Shown here piece after piece: positions 11,501-22,009 of a stretch of 64,000 nt of DNA (position 1 is its first letter; each line of letters opens with the position of its first letter). The position numbers and the translations under genes were made by a program. This DNA comes from Paragordius varius (Eukaryota > Nematomorpha). The notes beneath the pieces are model-generated. The model did not search any database and was not told where the DNA came from. It was given only the letters and a program-made list of their open reading frames with translations. The DNA lies in NCBI GenBank assembly GCA_964247055.1, contig OZ176056.1, positions 9,176,001-9,240,000 on the forward strand, written 5' to 3'.

Positions 11501-14500
11501 CATTAATGAATGCCCCGACAATAGCTTGGCCCTTTTTTAGAATTATGTCCCAAGTTCAGGCCTACCCCGTGTGAAAAATGGGTTAAGTCAATTTTTTGGA
11601 GAACGTGTTGGACCATTCAATTTCAAATATGATTTTTGTTTACTTATTTTTGATCGCGCTGAACATAGTCTACTCACTTTATTGATATAGGCCCTCTTTT
11701 TACCCGCTCCCCCCGTAAAATGCCATTTTTTTAAAACAAAGTCCACAAAAATAATTTTTTAAATCTATTTTTCGCCCTAGGTATGAGACCGTAAATATTC
11801 AATATAGATTCCACGTACTCCCTGTTAAAAGGCCAAAATTTTAGTCAGGCGTTTCTTTGATGATAGCTGCTGGGTGAGGAGCTACCCGCTAAAAACTGAT
11901 TCCTCATGTAACTTTGTGATCTCTTTACGGAAAACCGGTGATCCTAATCAAATCCAAACTTCGCAAAAATATATTCATTAATGAATGCCCCGACAATAGC
12001 TTCGCCCTTTTTTAGAATTATGTCCCAAGTTTGGGCCTACCCCGTGTGAAAAATGGGTTAAGTCAATTTTTTGGAGAACGTGTTGGACCATTCAATTTCA
12101 AATATGATTTTTGTTTACTTATTTTTGATCGCGCTGAACACAGTCCACTCACTTTATTGATTTAGGCCCTCTTTTTACCCGCTCCCCCCGTAAAATGCCA
12201 TTTTTTTCAAAAAACAAACTCCACAAAAATAATTTTTTAAATCTATTTTTCGCCCTAGGTGTGAGACCGTAAAAATTCAATATAGATTCCACGTATTCCC
12301 TTAAAAGGCCAAAATTTTAGTCAGGCGTTTCTTTGATGATAGCTGCTGGGTGAGGAGCTACCCGCTAAAAACTGATTCCTCATGTAACTTTGTGATCTGT
12401 TTACGGAAAACCGGTGATCCCAATCAAATCTAAACTTCGAAAAAATATAATCATTAATGAATGCCCCGACAATAGCTTGGCCCTTTTTTAGAATTATGTC
12501 CCAAGTTCGGGCCTACCCCGTGTGAAAAATGGGTTAAGTCAATTTTTTGGAGAACGTGTTGGACCATTCAATTTCAAATATGATTTTTGTTTACTTATTT
12601 TTGATCGCGCTGAACATAGTCTACTCACTTTATTGATATAGGCCCTCTTTTTACCCGCTCCCCCCGTAAAATGCCATTTTTTTAAAACAAAGTCCACAAA
12701 AATAATTTTTTAAATCTATTTTTCGCCCTAGGTATGAGACCGTAAAAATTCAATATAGATTCCACGTACTCCCTGTTAAAAGGCCAAAATTTTAGTCAGG
12801 CGTTTCTTTGATGATAGCTGCTGGGTGAGGAGCTACCCGCTAAAAACTGATTCCTCATGTAACTTTGTGATCTCTTTACGGAAAACCGGTGATCCTAATC
12901 AAATCCAAACTTCGCAAAAATATAATCATTAATGAATGCCCCGACAATAGCTTCGCCCTTTTTTAGAATTATGTCCCAAGTTCGGGCCTACCCCGTGTGA
13001 AAAATGGGTTAAGTCAATTTTTTGGAGAACGTGTTGGACCATTCAATTTCAAATATGATTTTTGTTTACTTATTTTTGATCGCGCTGAACACAGTCCACT
13101 CACTTTATTGATTTAGGCCCTCTTTTTACCCGCTCCCCCCGTAAAATGCCATTTTTTTCAAAAAACAAACTCCACAAAAATAATTTTTTAAATCTATTTT
13201 TCGCCCTAGGTGTGAGACCGTAAAAATTCAATATAGATTCCACGTATTCCCTTAAAAGGCCAAAATTTTAGTCAGGCGTTTCTTTGATGATAGCTGCTGG
13301 GTGAGGAGCTACCCGCTAAAAACTGATTCCTCATGTAACTTTGTGATCTGTTTACGGAAAACCGGTGATCCTAATCAAATCCAAACTTCGCAAAAATATA
13401 ATCATTAATGAATGCCCCGACAATAGCTTCGCCCTTTTTTAGAATTATGTCCCAAGTTCGGGCCTACCCCGTGTGAAAAATGGGTTAAGTCAATTTTTTG
13501 GAGAACGTGTTGGACCATTCAATTTCAAATATGATTTTTGTTTACTTATTTTTGATCGCGCTGAACACAGTCCACTCACTTTATTGATTTAGGCCCTCTT
13601 TTTACCCGCTCCCCCCGTAAAATGCCATTTTTTTCAAAAAACAAACTCCACAAAAATAATTTTTTAAATCTATTTTTCGCCCTAGGTGTGAGACCGTAAA
13701 AATTCAATATAGATTCCACGTATTCCCTTAAAAGGCCAAAATTTTAGTCAGGCGTTTCTTTGATGATAGCTGCTGGGTGAGGAGCTACCCGCTAAAAACT
13801 GAATTCTCATGTAACTTTGTGATCTGTTTACGGAAAACCGGTGATCCCAATCAAATCTAAACTTCGAAAAAATATAATCATTAATGAATGCCCCGACAAT
13901 AGCTTCGCCCTTTTTTAGAATTAGGTTCGGGCCTACCCCGTGTGAAAAATGGGTTAAGTCAATTTTTTGGAGAACGTGTTGGACCATTCAATTTCAAATA
14001 TGATTTTTGTTTAGTTATTTTTGATCGCGCTGAACATAATCTACTCACTTTATTGATATAGGCCCTCTTTTTACCCGCTCCCCCCGTAAAATGCCATTTT
14101 TTTCAAAAAACAAAGTCCACAAAAATAATTTTTTAAATCTATTTTTCGCCCTAGGTATGAGACCGTAAAAATTCAATATAGATTCCACGTACTCCCTGTT
14201 AAAAGGCCAAAATTTTAGTCAGGCGTTTCTTTAATGATAGCTGCTGGGTAAGGAGCTACCCGCTAAAAACTGATTCCTCATGTAACTTTGTTATCTGTTT
14301 CCGGAAAACCGGTGATCCCAATCAAATCCAAACTTCGAAAAAATATAATCATTAATGAATGCCCCGACAATAGCTTCGCCCTTTTTTGGAATTAGGCCCC
14401 CAGTTCGGGCCTACCCCGTGTGAAAAATGGGTTAATTCAATTTTTTGGAGAACGTGTTGGACCATTCAATTTCAAATATGATTTTTGTATACTTATTTTT

Positions 14501-14882
14501 GATCGCGCTGAACATAGTCGACTCACTTTATTGATTTAGGCCCTCTTTTTACCCGCTCCCCCCGTAAAATGCCATTTTTTCAAAAAAAACAAAGTCCACA
14601 AAAATAATTTTTTAAATCTATTTTTCGCCCTAGGTAGGAGACCGTAAAAATTCCATATGGATTCCACGTATTCCCTGTTAAAAGGCAAAAATTTTAGTCA
14701 GGCGTTTCTTTGATGATAGCTGCTGGGTAAGGAACTACCCGCTAAAAACTGATTCCTCATGTAACTTTATGATCTGGCCCGGAAAACCGGTAGACCCATT
14801 CAAATCCAAACCTCGAAACCCCCCGTCCCCAGAAGTCCGAAGGACTTCCTCGGGCTGCGTAGCAGCACGAGATTTAAGCTAG
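8533..14882 (+). mobile_element. Non-autonomous Helitron with an internal tandem expansion
   Basis: The left end starts TCTATATATTTATAAAAATG directly after an A (8532). The right end is CTAG at 14879-14882, followed by T. TC at 5', CTRR at 3' and insertion between A and T are the Helitron hallmarks. Seven bases before CTAG is a hairpin: CTCGGGCTGC (14849-14858), loop GTA, GCAGCACGAG (one mismatch), as expected for the Helitron terminator. A second perfect 7-bp hairpin with a GAA loop (14832-14848) precedes it. There is no Rep/helicase coding, so it depends on a helper element. Almost the whole interior is the 474-bp array listed separately. Confidence 0.85.
8560..14815. repeat. 474-bp tandem array inside the Helitron, about 13 copies
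   Basis: The marker GATAGCTGCTGGGT recurs near 9030, 9497, 9971, 10440, 10914, 11386, 11863, 12338, 12813, 13288, 13765, 14236 and 14715, a spacing of 467-479 bp. Each unit holds ATGAATGCCCCGACAATAG, a CCCCGTGTGAAAAATG block and CCCGCTCCCCCCGTAAAATG. Only the outermost copies carry the variant ending TAGACCCATTCAAATCCAA, so the array grew from the inside. Some two-unit blocks are near-identical (9012-9254 with 9955-10197, and about 11080-12030 repeated about 950 bp on), showing recent dimer-scale duplication. The repeated 60-90-residue frames here are by-products of the array. Confidence 0.95.
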
Positions 14883-15229
14883 TATATTATATAGTAGACT
14901 CAACTCTAATGGTGAAAATCAATATTTAAAAAATAGGAAACACGCAAGACTTTAAATTGCAAAAGCGTTTATTTTCAGGTAACTGCATCTTATCACCCAA
15001 AAATATTCATTTAAGCAACCAAACAACGTGAGATCTAAAAAAATGCTTTCGAACCGTTAAAATGAAAATATAATCGGTAAAACATTAAATTTTACTTGAC
15101 AAAAATGAACTATCATAAAAAAATAAAGTATTTTTATTTAATGTGTGTTGAATTTTTACAATATACACTATTTCATATTTATGTGTCAATGGACATGTTT
15201 TATTTTTCGGAGTTGAAATGTGAGTTGAC
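14883..15229. other. 3' flank of NUF2
   Basis: AT-rich, with no gene. On the minus strand an AATAAA lies near 15134-15139, roughly 90 nt past the NUF2 stop, and could serve as the poly(A) signal. This is weak in such AT-rich DNA. Confidence 0.35.
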
Positions 15230-18200
15230 CTAAAAGTTAAAACAATTGTATGCAACTTTGTCGACTAATGCGTCGTATTTTTTCATATTTTGTTGGAGAA
15301 CTGATTCGGCCGTCTTTTCAAAATCTTTCAGCATTTGTTCCAATCGTTTGGTATCGTTAGAAAGAGTTTGTATTGTTTGTTGTTTGGATTGAATCACGTT
15401 TTCTAAAATTTTCCTAAAAGATGAAAAGATGCAAAAAACTACATATATAAATTTTAACAAGTCATAATACTAGCAGAGCTTCGCGGTTCTACAAAGAAAC
15501 CGGAACCATGGCAGTTCAAAGCCCTGCATAGAATTTATACATTTCTGTTGTAAATTTTAATATATTATTTACAAAGTAAAAAACTATAATTGTATATAGA
15601 TGAAAATTGATATAAAAGTAATCATTACACTGTCCTTTAAAAACTTTATTTAATTTTATGGTATTGACACTCACATCTGTTTACAAGATTATAAAGCTAG
15701 AACATAGGTTTATAAATTATTAAAAATTTATATATGAAACCACAATACCCCAAATGTTAAAAATTATATTTATTTCCCAAAATATAATTGGTGTTTTCAA
15801 AAATGTAAAAATTACCTATATTTTTGATATTTTTTTAATATAGATATTGTTTTTTATACGAAAATGATTTAGGCTAAAAAGAAATATTTTATAACGATAT
15901 TCATCTAAATTACACCAAAAACACATATTTAATTTTAAGGGTGAATAATGGTTAATATATCATTTCCACTTCAATACTTAAACATTACACCAATTTCCTA
16001 AACTTAATTATAGACAGTGTTTTAACTCTTAAATGACCATTTAAGATTTATTGTTTTCATCTCAAAGGAAATATAGACACAAATGGGATTACTGTTCTTT
16101 CAAAAGATGAGGGATATTGAGAGCTAAAAAGTCTTTTTCCATTTCTCCTTCCATATTTCGGATGCTTTCTTTGAACTTTTCTTCGTCTTCCGTGAGGAAA
16201 GCCTTTCGTTTTTGTAATTCTGAAACACAAGTCTGAAGGTGAGTCAGAGCATTTCTACTTTTTGTCAAATCGAGTTTGGCCTTCTCTGTGTTTGCATGGA
16301 TTGCCTCCATCCTGGAAACATCCAAATCTTGCAAATCGGACAAAACTTGTTCGTACAAAACGACTTTTTCATTTTGAATTTTATTGGTTTGTATGGCCTC
16401 TGACTAACAAAGCGTTTAAGCGTTTTTATAATTTTAAATAATTTATTGGACATTAATTATAAATAACATAGATGTTGCGACCGCACAATTTTTACTTGGG
16501 ACAAAACTAGAATTTTATTTGTCTCCTAATTCACCTTTTGGGGTAGTTTACATCCAAGAGCTCAAAATAACTAAAGTTTTAAAAGTTAATTTAGTTAAAA
16601 TATAATTATTAAACATAGTACTTATGTATAAGATAAAAAAGCTTATATTTTTACAATTTTGTCGTGATTTCTGGAGTTTAAATTTTGGACAGCTCCAAAA
16701 CACGATTGAAACGAACAGTTGATAATACATCCAAAATATATGAAATATTTGCTCGCAAACCGTGGCCTGAAAGCTTTTTAAAGTTAATTAATTACATTTC
16801 TAACCATAATACAATTGTTTGCCTGTTTTCGATTCGCGATTTAAAAGAATATTAGAAAAAATGGCGGCAAAAAAGTTTGAGCTGGGGATTATCTTACAAT
16901 TTACATTTTTAAAAGATGTATAAAGTTCATAAAGGGCTATAAAAAGCATAAACCTTAAATACTTTTTAGGATATTCAAATTTCAAAACGGTCTGGGATGT
17001 AAAACAACCCCAAAAGGTAAGGGAGTGTTAATATTTTGAGTCAAAACAATAGTCTTTCTTATTTAAAACTGTCGGAGCTATACTTATATAAAGTTAATTG
17101 CGAAAAATAACCTTTTGAGTTTTTAGGCTTTGACATTTCATCTCGAGATTGTGGACTTCGTCAACCAAAATATTGGGCTGTTCTACCATTTCATCCCTTA
17201 ATCTGCTCATTTTGGCATTTAGCTTTAAAGTAAAGAAGAAATAAGGCGTATATTAAAAAATTAAATGAGCACCGGATTTGTTATCTGATACAAGATATAC
17301 CATTTGCACTTCAAGAGTGTCCTTGAACACTTTAAGTTGGTCCTTGAACATTTCAAGTTGGTCCTTGAACATTTCAAATTGGTCCTTGAACATTTCAAGT
17401 TGGTCCTTGAACATTTTAAGTTGGTCCTTGAACACTTCAAGTTGGTCCTTTGACTTTTTTGTTTTGTTTTTAATATTTATCAATCAAATCGAAAATAATG
17501 CATCTATTTTATTGTTTTCAACCTATTTTCTATTATTTACATAAATTTTTAATCGATATCAACTTTTAGTCTTTGAGAAACCGTATATCTTTATCAATTT
17601 TTTTAAAATAATTATATTTATTAGATTTTAACACGAAATGAAAAAATATATAAGTTTTCTGGGTTATTAATTAAAATTTTTCATTAAAAACATTTAAAAG
17701 TCAATAATTTTGATTAATTGAAAAAAAATAGTTTGAAACAAAAAAGTGGTTTTTAAATAAAAAATTTTATTTTTAAATGAATAAATATATAATAAATAAA
17801 GAAAATTAGGTTAATAAATAATTAAATAAAACAATAAATGCAAAAATTATGGTTTAATCAAAATTTATAAATTTTAAGGACCAACTTGAAATGTTCAAGG
17901 ACCAACTTGAACTGTTCAAGGACCAACTTGAACTGTTCAAGGACCAACTTGAATTGTTCAAGGACCAACTTGAACTGTTCAAGGACCAACTTGAATTGTT
18001 CAAGGACCAACTTGAATTGCTCAAGGACCAACTTGAACTGTTCAAGGACCAACTTGAAGTGCTCAAGGACACTCTTGAAGTGCGAATGGTATACTAACCT
18101 CTGTGTTATAGAGCCATGAGGTATATATATATTTAAACAATACAAAAAATACAGTAAAATTGATATTATAAATCCCAAACGTTAAAAAACATTATAAAAA

Positions 18201-19343
18201 AGAGATAATTTTTAAATCTTTATTTTTTTGTACCGATCGTTATGGGCGGCAAAATATGTCATATAATGTAAAGTCTATACATTCAACAATTGTAATTTTT
18301 GTTTTATATAAAAAATGTTTGAAAAACTATGTTGCGTTTTGTTGTAATAAAAATAAAAAAAAATTAAATTTATGCTAATTAAAAAGTTAAAATTAATTTC
18401 TTGTCAATAAAATTTGTTTTATTATAAGAATTTGAGGCTTATTAAAATAATAGACAGATTTTTATATTAAGCTTCTTCAAATTAACTTTGATTTAAGAGT
18501 TATTTTTTATATGAACGCCATTACTTAAATGATTATACTTGATGATATCCCTTTGTAATAAAAACACTTGAATGTTAAGTGATAACTATATATATACATT
18601 TAGCCCTTTCGCTGAGAATTTATAATGTAAAATATAATAACTTCATTGATTTTTGTGTTTAGGGCACTTTCTTCGTGAGTGTCAATGAGATCGCTTTCGA
18701 TTTTTTCGACTTTGGAAGCGATGACAGAAATATCAGTTTTCAATTTTTCGTTTTTGCGTTTAAGGTCGTCGCAAATCAATTGAAGGTTAGGATTATGTTC
18801 AGATATTTTCTGTTTTAATTCTTCAATTTTAACGATTAAATTGTCTTTACACTGAATTTTGGCTTGCCAATCACTTATGAATTTTAGGGCTTCTTGTTCA
18901 TATTTAGTGAAAGACTCATTGTTAGATTTAATGTAATCCAAATATCCAAAAACAACATTTAAAAATTTTATCCACCGTTGTGGTTCTAGATTACATAATT
19001 AAGTAAAATACCAGGTACTGTTATATCTGTCACATAAAAATCATCGCAATTCAAGTCCGTTAAAGTGTTGTTAAAAAGAATTGCTGCCCCAAATAATTGA
19101 ATATCAAAACAAAGATTCGAATTGCTTGATAGAAGATGTTCTAAAAAACGTTGAATAGTGGTATCGAAATCGATATCGCAATAATCTAAAAAAGACTTTA
19201 TTAAAGTCAATCTGGCTTCCATATCCTATATTATCACTTAAATTAACTTCTGCATACGAAATTGACTGACAATTTAAGTTTTTATCCTGAAAATGTTCTG
19301 AAAACTTTTCATTGAAATGTTCTATTTGTTGTTTTGAAATCAT
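15230..19343 (-). CDS. NUF2: NUF2 kinetochore protein, six exons
   Basis: NUF2 is the CH-domain partner of NDC80 in the outer-kinetochore complex that binds microtubules. The exons are 19248-19343, 19012-19225, 18642-18985, 17112-17222, 16093-16403 and 15230-15413. All joins keep frame, giving 419 aa against 450-464 in yeast and human. The start MISKQQIEHFNEKF aligns with the family N-terminus. Residues about 88-105 read DFYVTDITVPEPQRWIKFL, matching the diagnostic NUF2 block (yeast NMTDLYKPEAQRTQRLLS) and followed by helical VVFGYLDYIKSN. The rest is heptad-rich coiled coil (for example LKRKNEKLKTDISV, LNAKMSRLRDEM, ESVLQQNMKKYDALVDK), as in the family. The diagnostic block spans the 26-nt intron, so the join is supported by homology. 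Introns are 22, 26, 1419, 708 and 679 nt. No stop or frameshift is seen in the exons. Confidence 0.9.
15470..15600 (-). mobile_element. 131-bp mini-Helitron in NUF2 intron 5
   Basis: Read on the minus strand, it starts TCTATATACAATTATAG after an A (15601) and ends CGCGAAGCTCTGCTAG before a T (15469). These are Helitron-type TC and CTAG termini at an AT target. The last 30 bases are GC-rich (GAACCGCGAAGC), consistent with a terminal hairpin region, though the stem is weak. It lies between exons 5 and 6 of NUF2 in the same orientation as the gene. Confidence 0.5.
17296..18093. mobile_element. Foldback element built of 21-bp minisatellites, in NUF2 intron 3
   Basis: The ends are inverted repeats: TATACCATTTGCACTTCAAG at the left, matched by CTTGAAGTGCGAATGGTATA at the right. 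Directly inside each end lies a 21-bp tandem array, in opposite orientation on the two sides. About 7 copies containing GTCCTTGAACATTTCAAGTT lie at 17319-17455, and about 9 copies containing TTCAAGGACCAACTTGAA at 17876-18080. A 420-bp AT-rich centre separates them. Each unit is itself a small palindrome (TTCAAG, 6 nt, CTTGAA). Long inverted ends made of tandem repeats are the defining layout of Foldback-type elements. The repeated KDQLEMF, SSWSLN and NCSRTNL frames are artefacts of the array. Confidence 0.75.
18986..19011 (-). other. 26-nt intron of NUF2
   Basis: It begins GTATTTTACTT and ends TAATCTAG, and is phase 1. Without removal the frame hits the intron's own TAG; removal joins ..DITVP to EPQRWIKF, the conserved NUF2 block. 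Confidence 0.9.
19226..19247 (-). other. 22-nt intron of NUF2
   Basis: It begins GTTAATTTAAG and ends ATAATATAG, and is phase 0. Removal joins SISYAE to DMEARLTLIKSF in frame. The unspliced reading runs on in a different frame with no family resemblance. Confidence 0.85.
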
Positions 19344-19430
19344 GCTTTTTGGCGCTCGAATTTGAATAAGTGCTAAAACTAAACCGGCTGATGTGCATAA
19401 TCCACAAAATCTGGTGTTAAAAAACTCAGA

Positions 19431-21140
19431 CAATATACATAATGTCCAAAAAATATCATTTCGAAATATAAATATTCTGATAGGAAAATGTATAATGATT
19501 ACCATGGAGCTTTTGGTTTTGGCCCCGAGTGATATAATAATAATCTTATTTACACTTTTGTGGTGAGTGCTCCACATCAGAAAATGGCAAAATTTGGGCT
19601 TATTTTTTAAAATAAAATTATTTGTGAAAGTTAAAGGCTTCATTTGAAAAAATATCACTAAACTACAAAAAATGCTACAAAAAAAACAAAATAATATTTT
19701 TAAAAATTTAAATTTTTAGATGTTGGCTTTGATAGTCCCAAGTTTTTTCTCTCTTGTAAAATGGGCCAGTTTTCTTCACACTTAAATTCCACATCCATTT
19801 TAGTCTTTCAATTCAAATTAAGGTATTTTGATACCCCAGGCCTATTTAAAATAAAATTCTTTAAATATGGAAATTAAAACCATGGAAAAATTTTGCACTT
19901 ATATAACATATATAAACCGAAATATATAAAAAATTTTATTCAAAAATGCTTAATATTATTTGTTTTAAGCTAAACCCGAAAGGTAAAAATTTAGTCATCG
20001 CGACATTTGGTAATGGTATAATTGAAAAATAATAGAGAATAAACCGCTTTTTCTATTTAAAAAATTAGCTTTAATTTTACCCTTAAAACTAAATAAAGAC
20101 GATATTTTTTAAAAATTTTGTAAAATAAAAATGGCGTCGAATTAACATGGAACTATTTTTTCAAAACATAAATTTTTAGATACTTTGTCATATTTATAGA
20201 ATTTTTATTAGGATAGAAGCATAAATTTTAATTAACACCGTTTCCTTCAGTAGTTTTTTACAAATCCTAACTTTAATTTAGTTTGGAGTATTTAGATACC
20301 CCAATTTGAATCGAAGTGCTAAAATAAGCGCAAAAATGCAGAATGTCCGCGATAAATATATTAAATATATGCATTTTCAGCGAAAACAATATTCGAAAAA
20401 ATGCATACTTTTAATTAATTATTAGCAAAGTTTTGTTGGTACCTACATCGCACTTGTTTGACGCATGATGGAAACGGTATAAGACGCTTTTACACACATA
20501 TTATAAAAACCTTTGCCGTATAAATCGATAATGTTGAACATTTCTAATATCTCATAAATTTGAAGCATGCCTTCGTCTTCAAATTAATATTAAATAAATA
20601 GTGTTTCAATTCATAAAAATTTTGAGCCTATAAATTAAAATTCTAAGCGTTAAATGTTTTAAACATCATTAAATATATAGTAAAAATGTTTTTATAATAT
20701 CTAAAAGCGTTTTTATAGTTTCTATCAAGCTAAAAATAGTAAGAAGGTTGCTTCTACAAAATTATGCCAAAATCAAATTTTTCTAAAAATTATGCATTTT
20801 TAAAAAATATGGTGAAAATTCAGTATTATTTAATTTTTCTATCGTATCCAAGTATTTTGCGATTATTCTACGATACCAGCCCCTTCAAAAAAAGCGAAAT
20901 TTGGGACTTTGGAATTTACATCTGATAAATAAAATTTTTGAAATATTTTTTATTTTTAATATGTAATTTATATATTTTTTAATATTTTTTGATATAAAGC
21001 ATTTAGATTTCACCAGAAAAAATTTATTACAATGTGCCCTAATTTTGCATTTATATGAAGCCCTTACTACAAAAATTTAATTTGCCCCTTATATTACTAC
21101 ACAAAACCAAAATCACCATGATATTCTGATACATTGTCCT
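19431..21140. mobile_element. Palindromic DNA element, copy B, abutting NUF2
   Basis: The left end reads TACATAATGTCCAAAAAATATC, the same terminus as the right end of copy A (in reverse). The right end contains GATATTCTGATACATTGTCC. Internal landmarks shared with copy A are AGAAAATGGCAAAATTTG near 19580, AAAAAATGCATACTTTT near 20395 and GACGCATGATGGAAACGG near 20460, with mirrored versions near 20690-21090. The centre is near 20620. The end lies only about 88 bp upstream of the NUF2 start codon. Confidence 0.65.
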
Positions 21141-21150
21141 TATAAAACGC

Positions 21151-21260
21151 CTTCACCCATATTTCTGTCTGAAATTGTAAATGTGAACGCTAATTACACT
21201 GTGCAACAAATTTTATCCTTTTCTTTTAGACCAGAGTGAAAATTACTACATCTTATAGAG
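21151..21260. repeat. Repeat segment shared with 24414-24500
   Basis: CGCCTTCACCCATATTT and AATTGTAAATGTGAACGCTA, followed by a CAACAAATTTT terminus, occur here and again at 24414-24485. Here the terminus is the fuller TACACTGTGCAACAAA, which is also the mirror of the right end at 28151. This marks another copy or solo end of the element at 24465-28151. Confidence 0.55.
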
Positions 21261-22009
21261 AATTTTTTCAAATAATGATATATTTAATATTTTCCTAGCA
21301 CTTTTTCACGAGCCGCTAAAAGGTTTCAAAAATCCAAAAACCATCAAAAATGCCTGTTTTTGTAACCCTATAACTTTTTGAATTATATAGCTTATTATAT
21401 TTTTTTGGGGGGATATTACAAATTATATTTTAAAATTCATGTAACATTTTAAAATTTTTAAAAGTCTCTACTACTTTTTGATTTATTTGGAAAAAACGAA
21501 ACTTAGCTCCAAAAAAATAGCGTTTCAAAACAATGAAAAATTAAGAGACATACTGGCATCATTTGATTGACAGCTTTTCATTATACATTACTAAATTAAT
21601 AAAATTTAATAGGCTTTTTTATAAATATGAAAAATAGTATATATATTTAACACTTGGATACAACACACTCATTTTAGTCCTTCGATCACGAAGGGGTACA
21701 GACGTTTTAATGTCTAATATCTCCAAAATTGGTCTACCTAAAGGCCACACTCATTTAAAAGCAAAAGAAGACCCCACACCAAAGATAAAAGCTTAAAACT
21801 CTACATTTGACCAGACATAGACCTTTGACATTACTTTTTGGAGCAAGCATCAAACCCTGTTCAATATTACATTTGATCAAAACTGTGAATAATATGTTCT
21901 ATGAATACAACATCTTAAATATCCTTATTTTTTTAAATGAAAATTATTGACTAACAAATGTTTTTCAATATATTTGGTAAACAAAGTCCTGCCGTAGGTA
22001 TGACAGTAA

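Noticed and set aside
8542-13987. Repeated frames of 63-89 residues in the 8.5-14 kb region
   Set aside because: By-products of the 474-bp array; they start with non-ATG codons and change with each unit.
8533-14882. Hammerhead ribozyme in the satellites
   Set aside because: I looked for CTGATGA..GAAA cores on both strands of the 474-bp and 82-bp units and found none.
17253-18178. Frames with KDQLEMF, SSWSLN, NCSRTNL and QFKLVLE repeats
   Set aside because: Translations of the 21-bp minisatellite in several frames on both strands; the array lies in an intron.
19104-19658. One 184-residue minus-strand frame as a single gene
   Set aside because: Only its middle (19248-19343) is NUF2 exon 1; the upstream part lies in the palindromic element and the downstream part is the wrong frame through the 22-nt intron.
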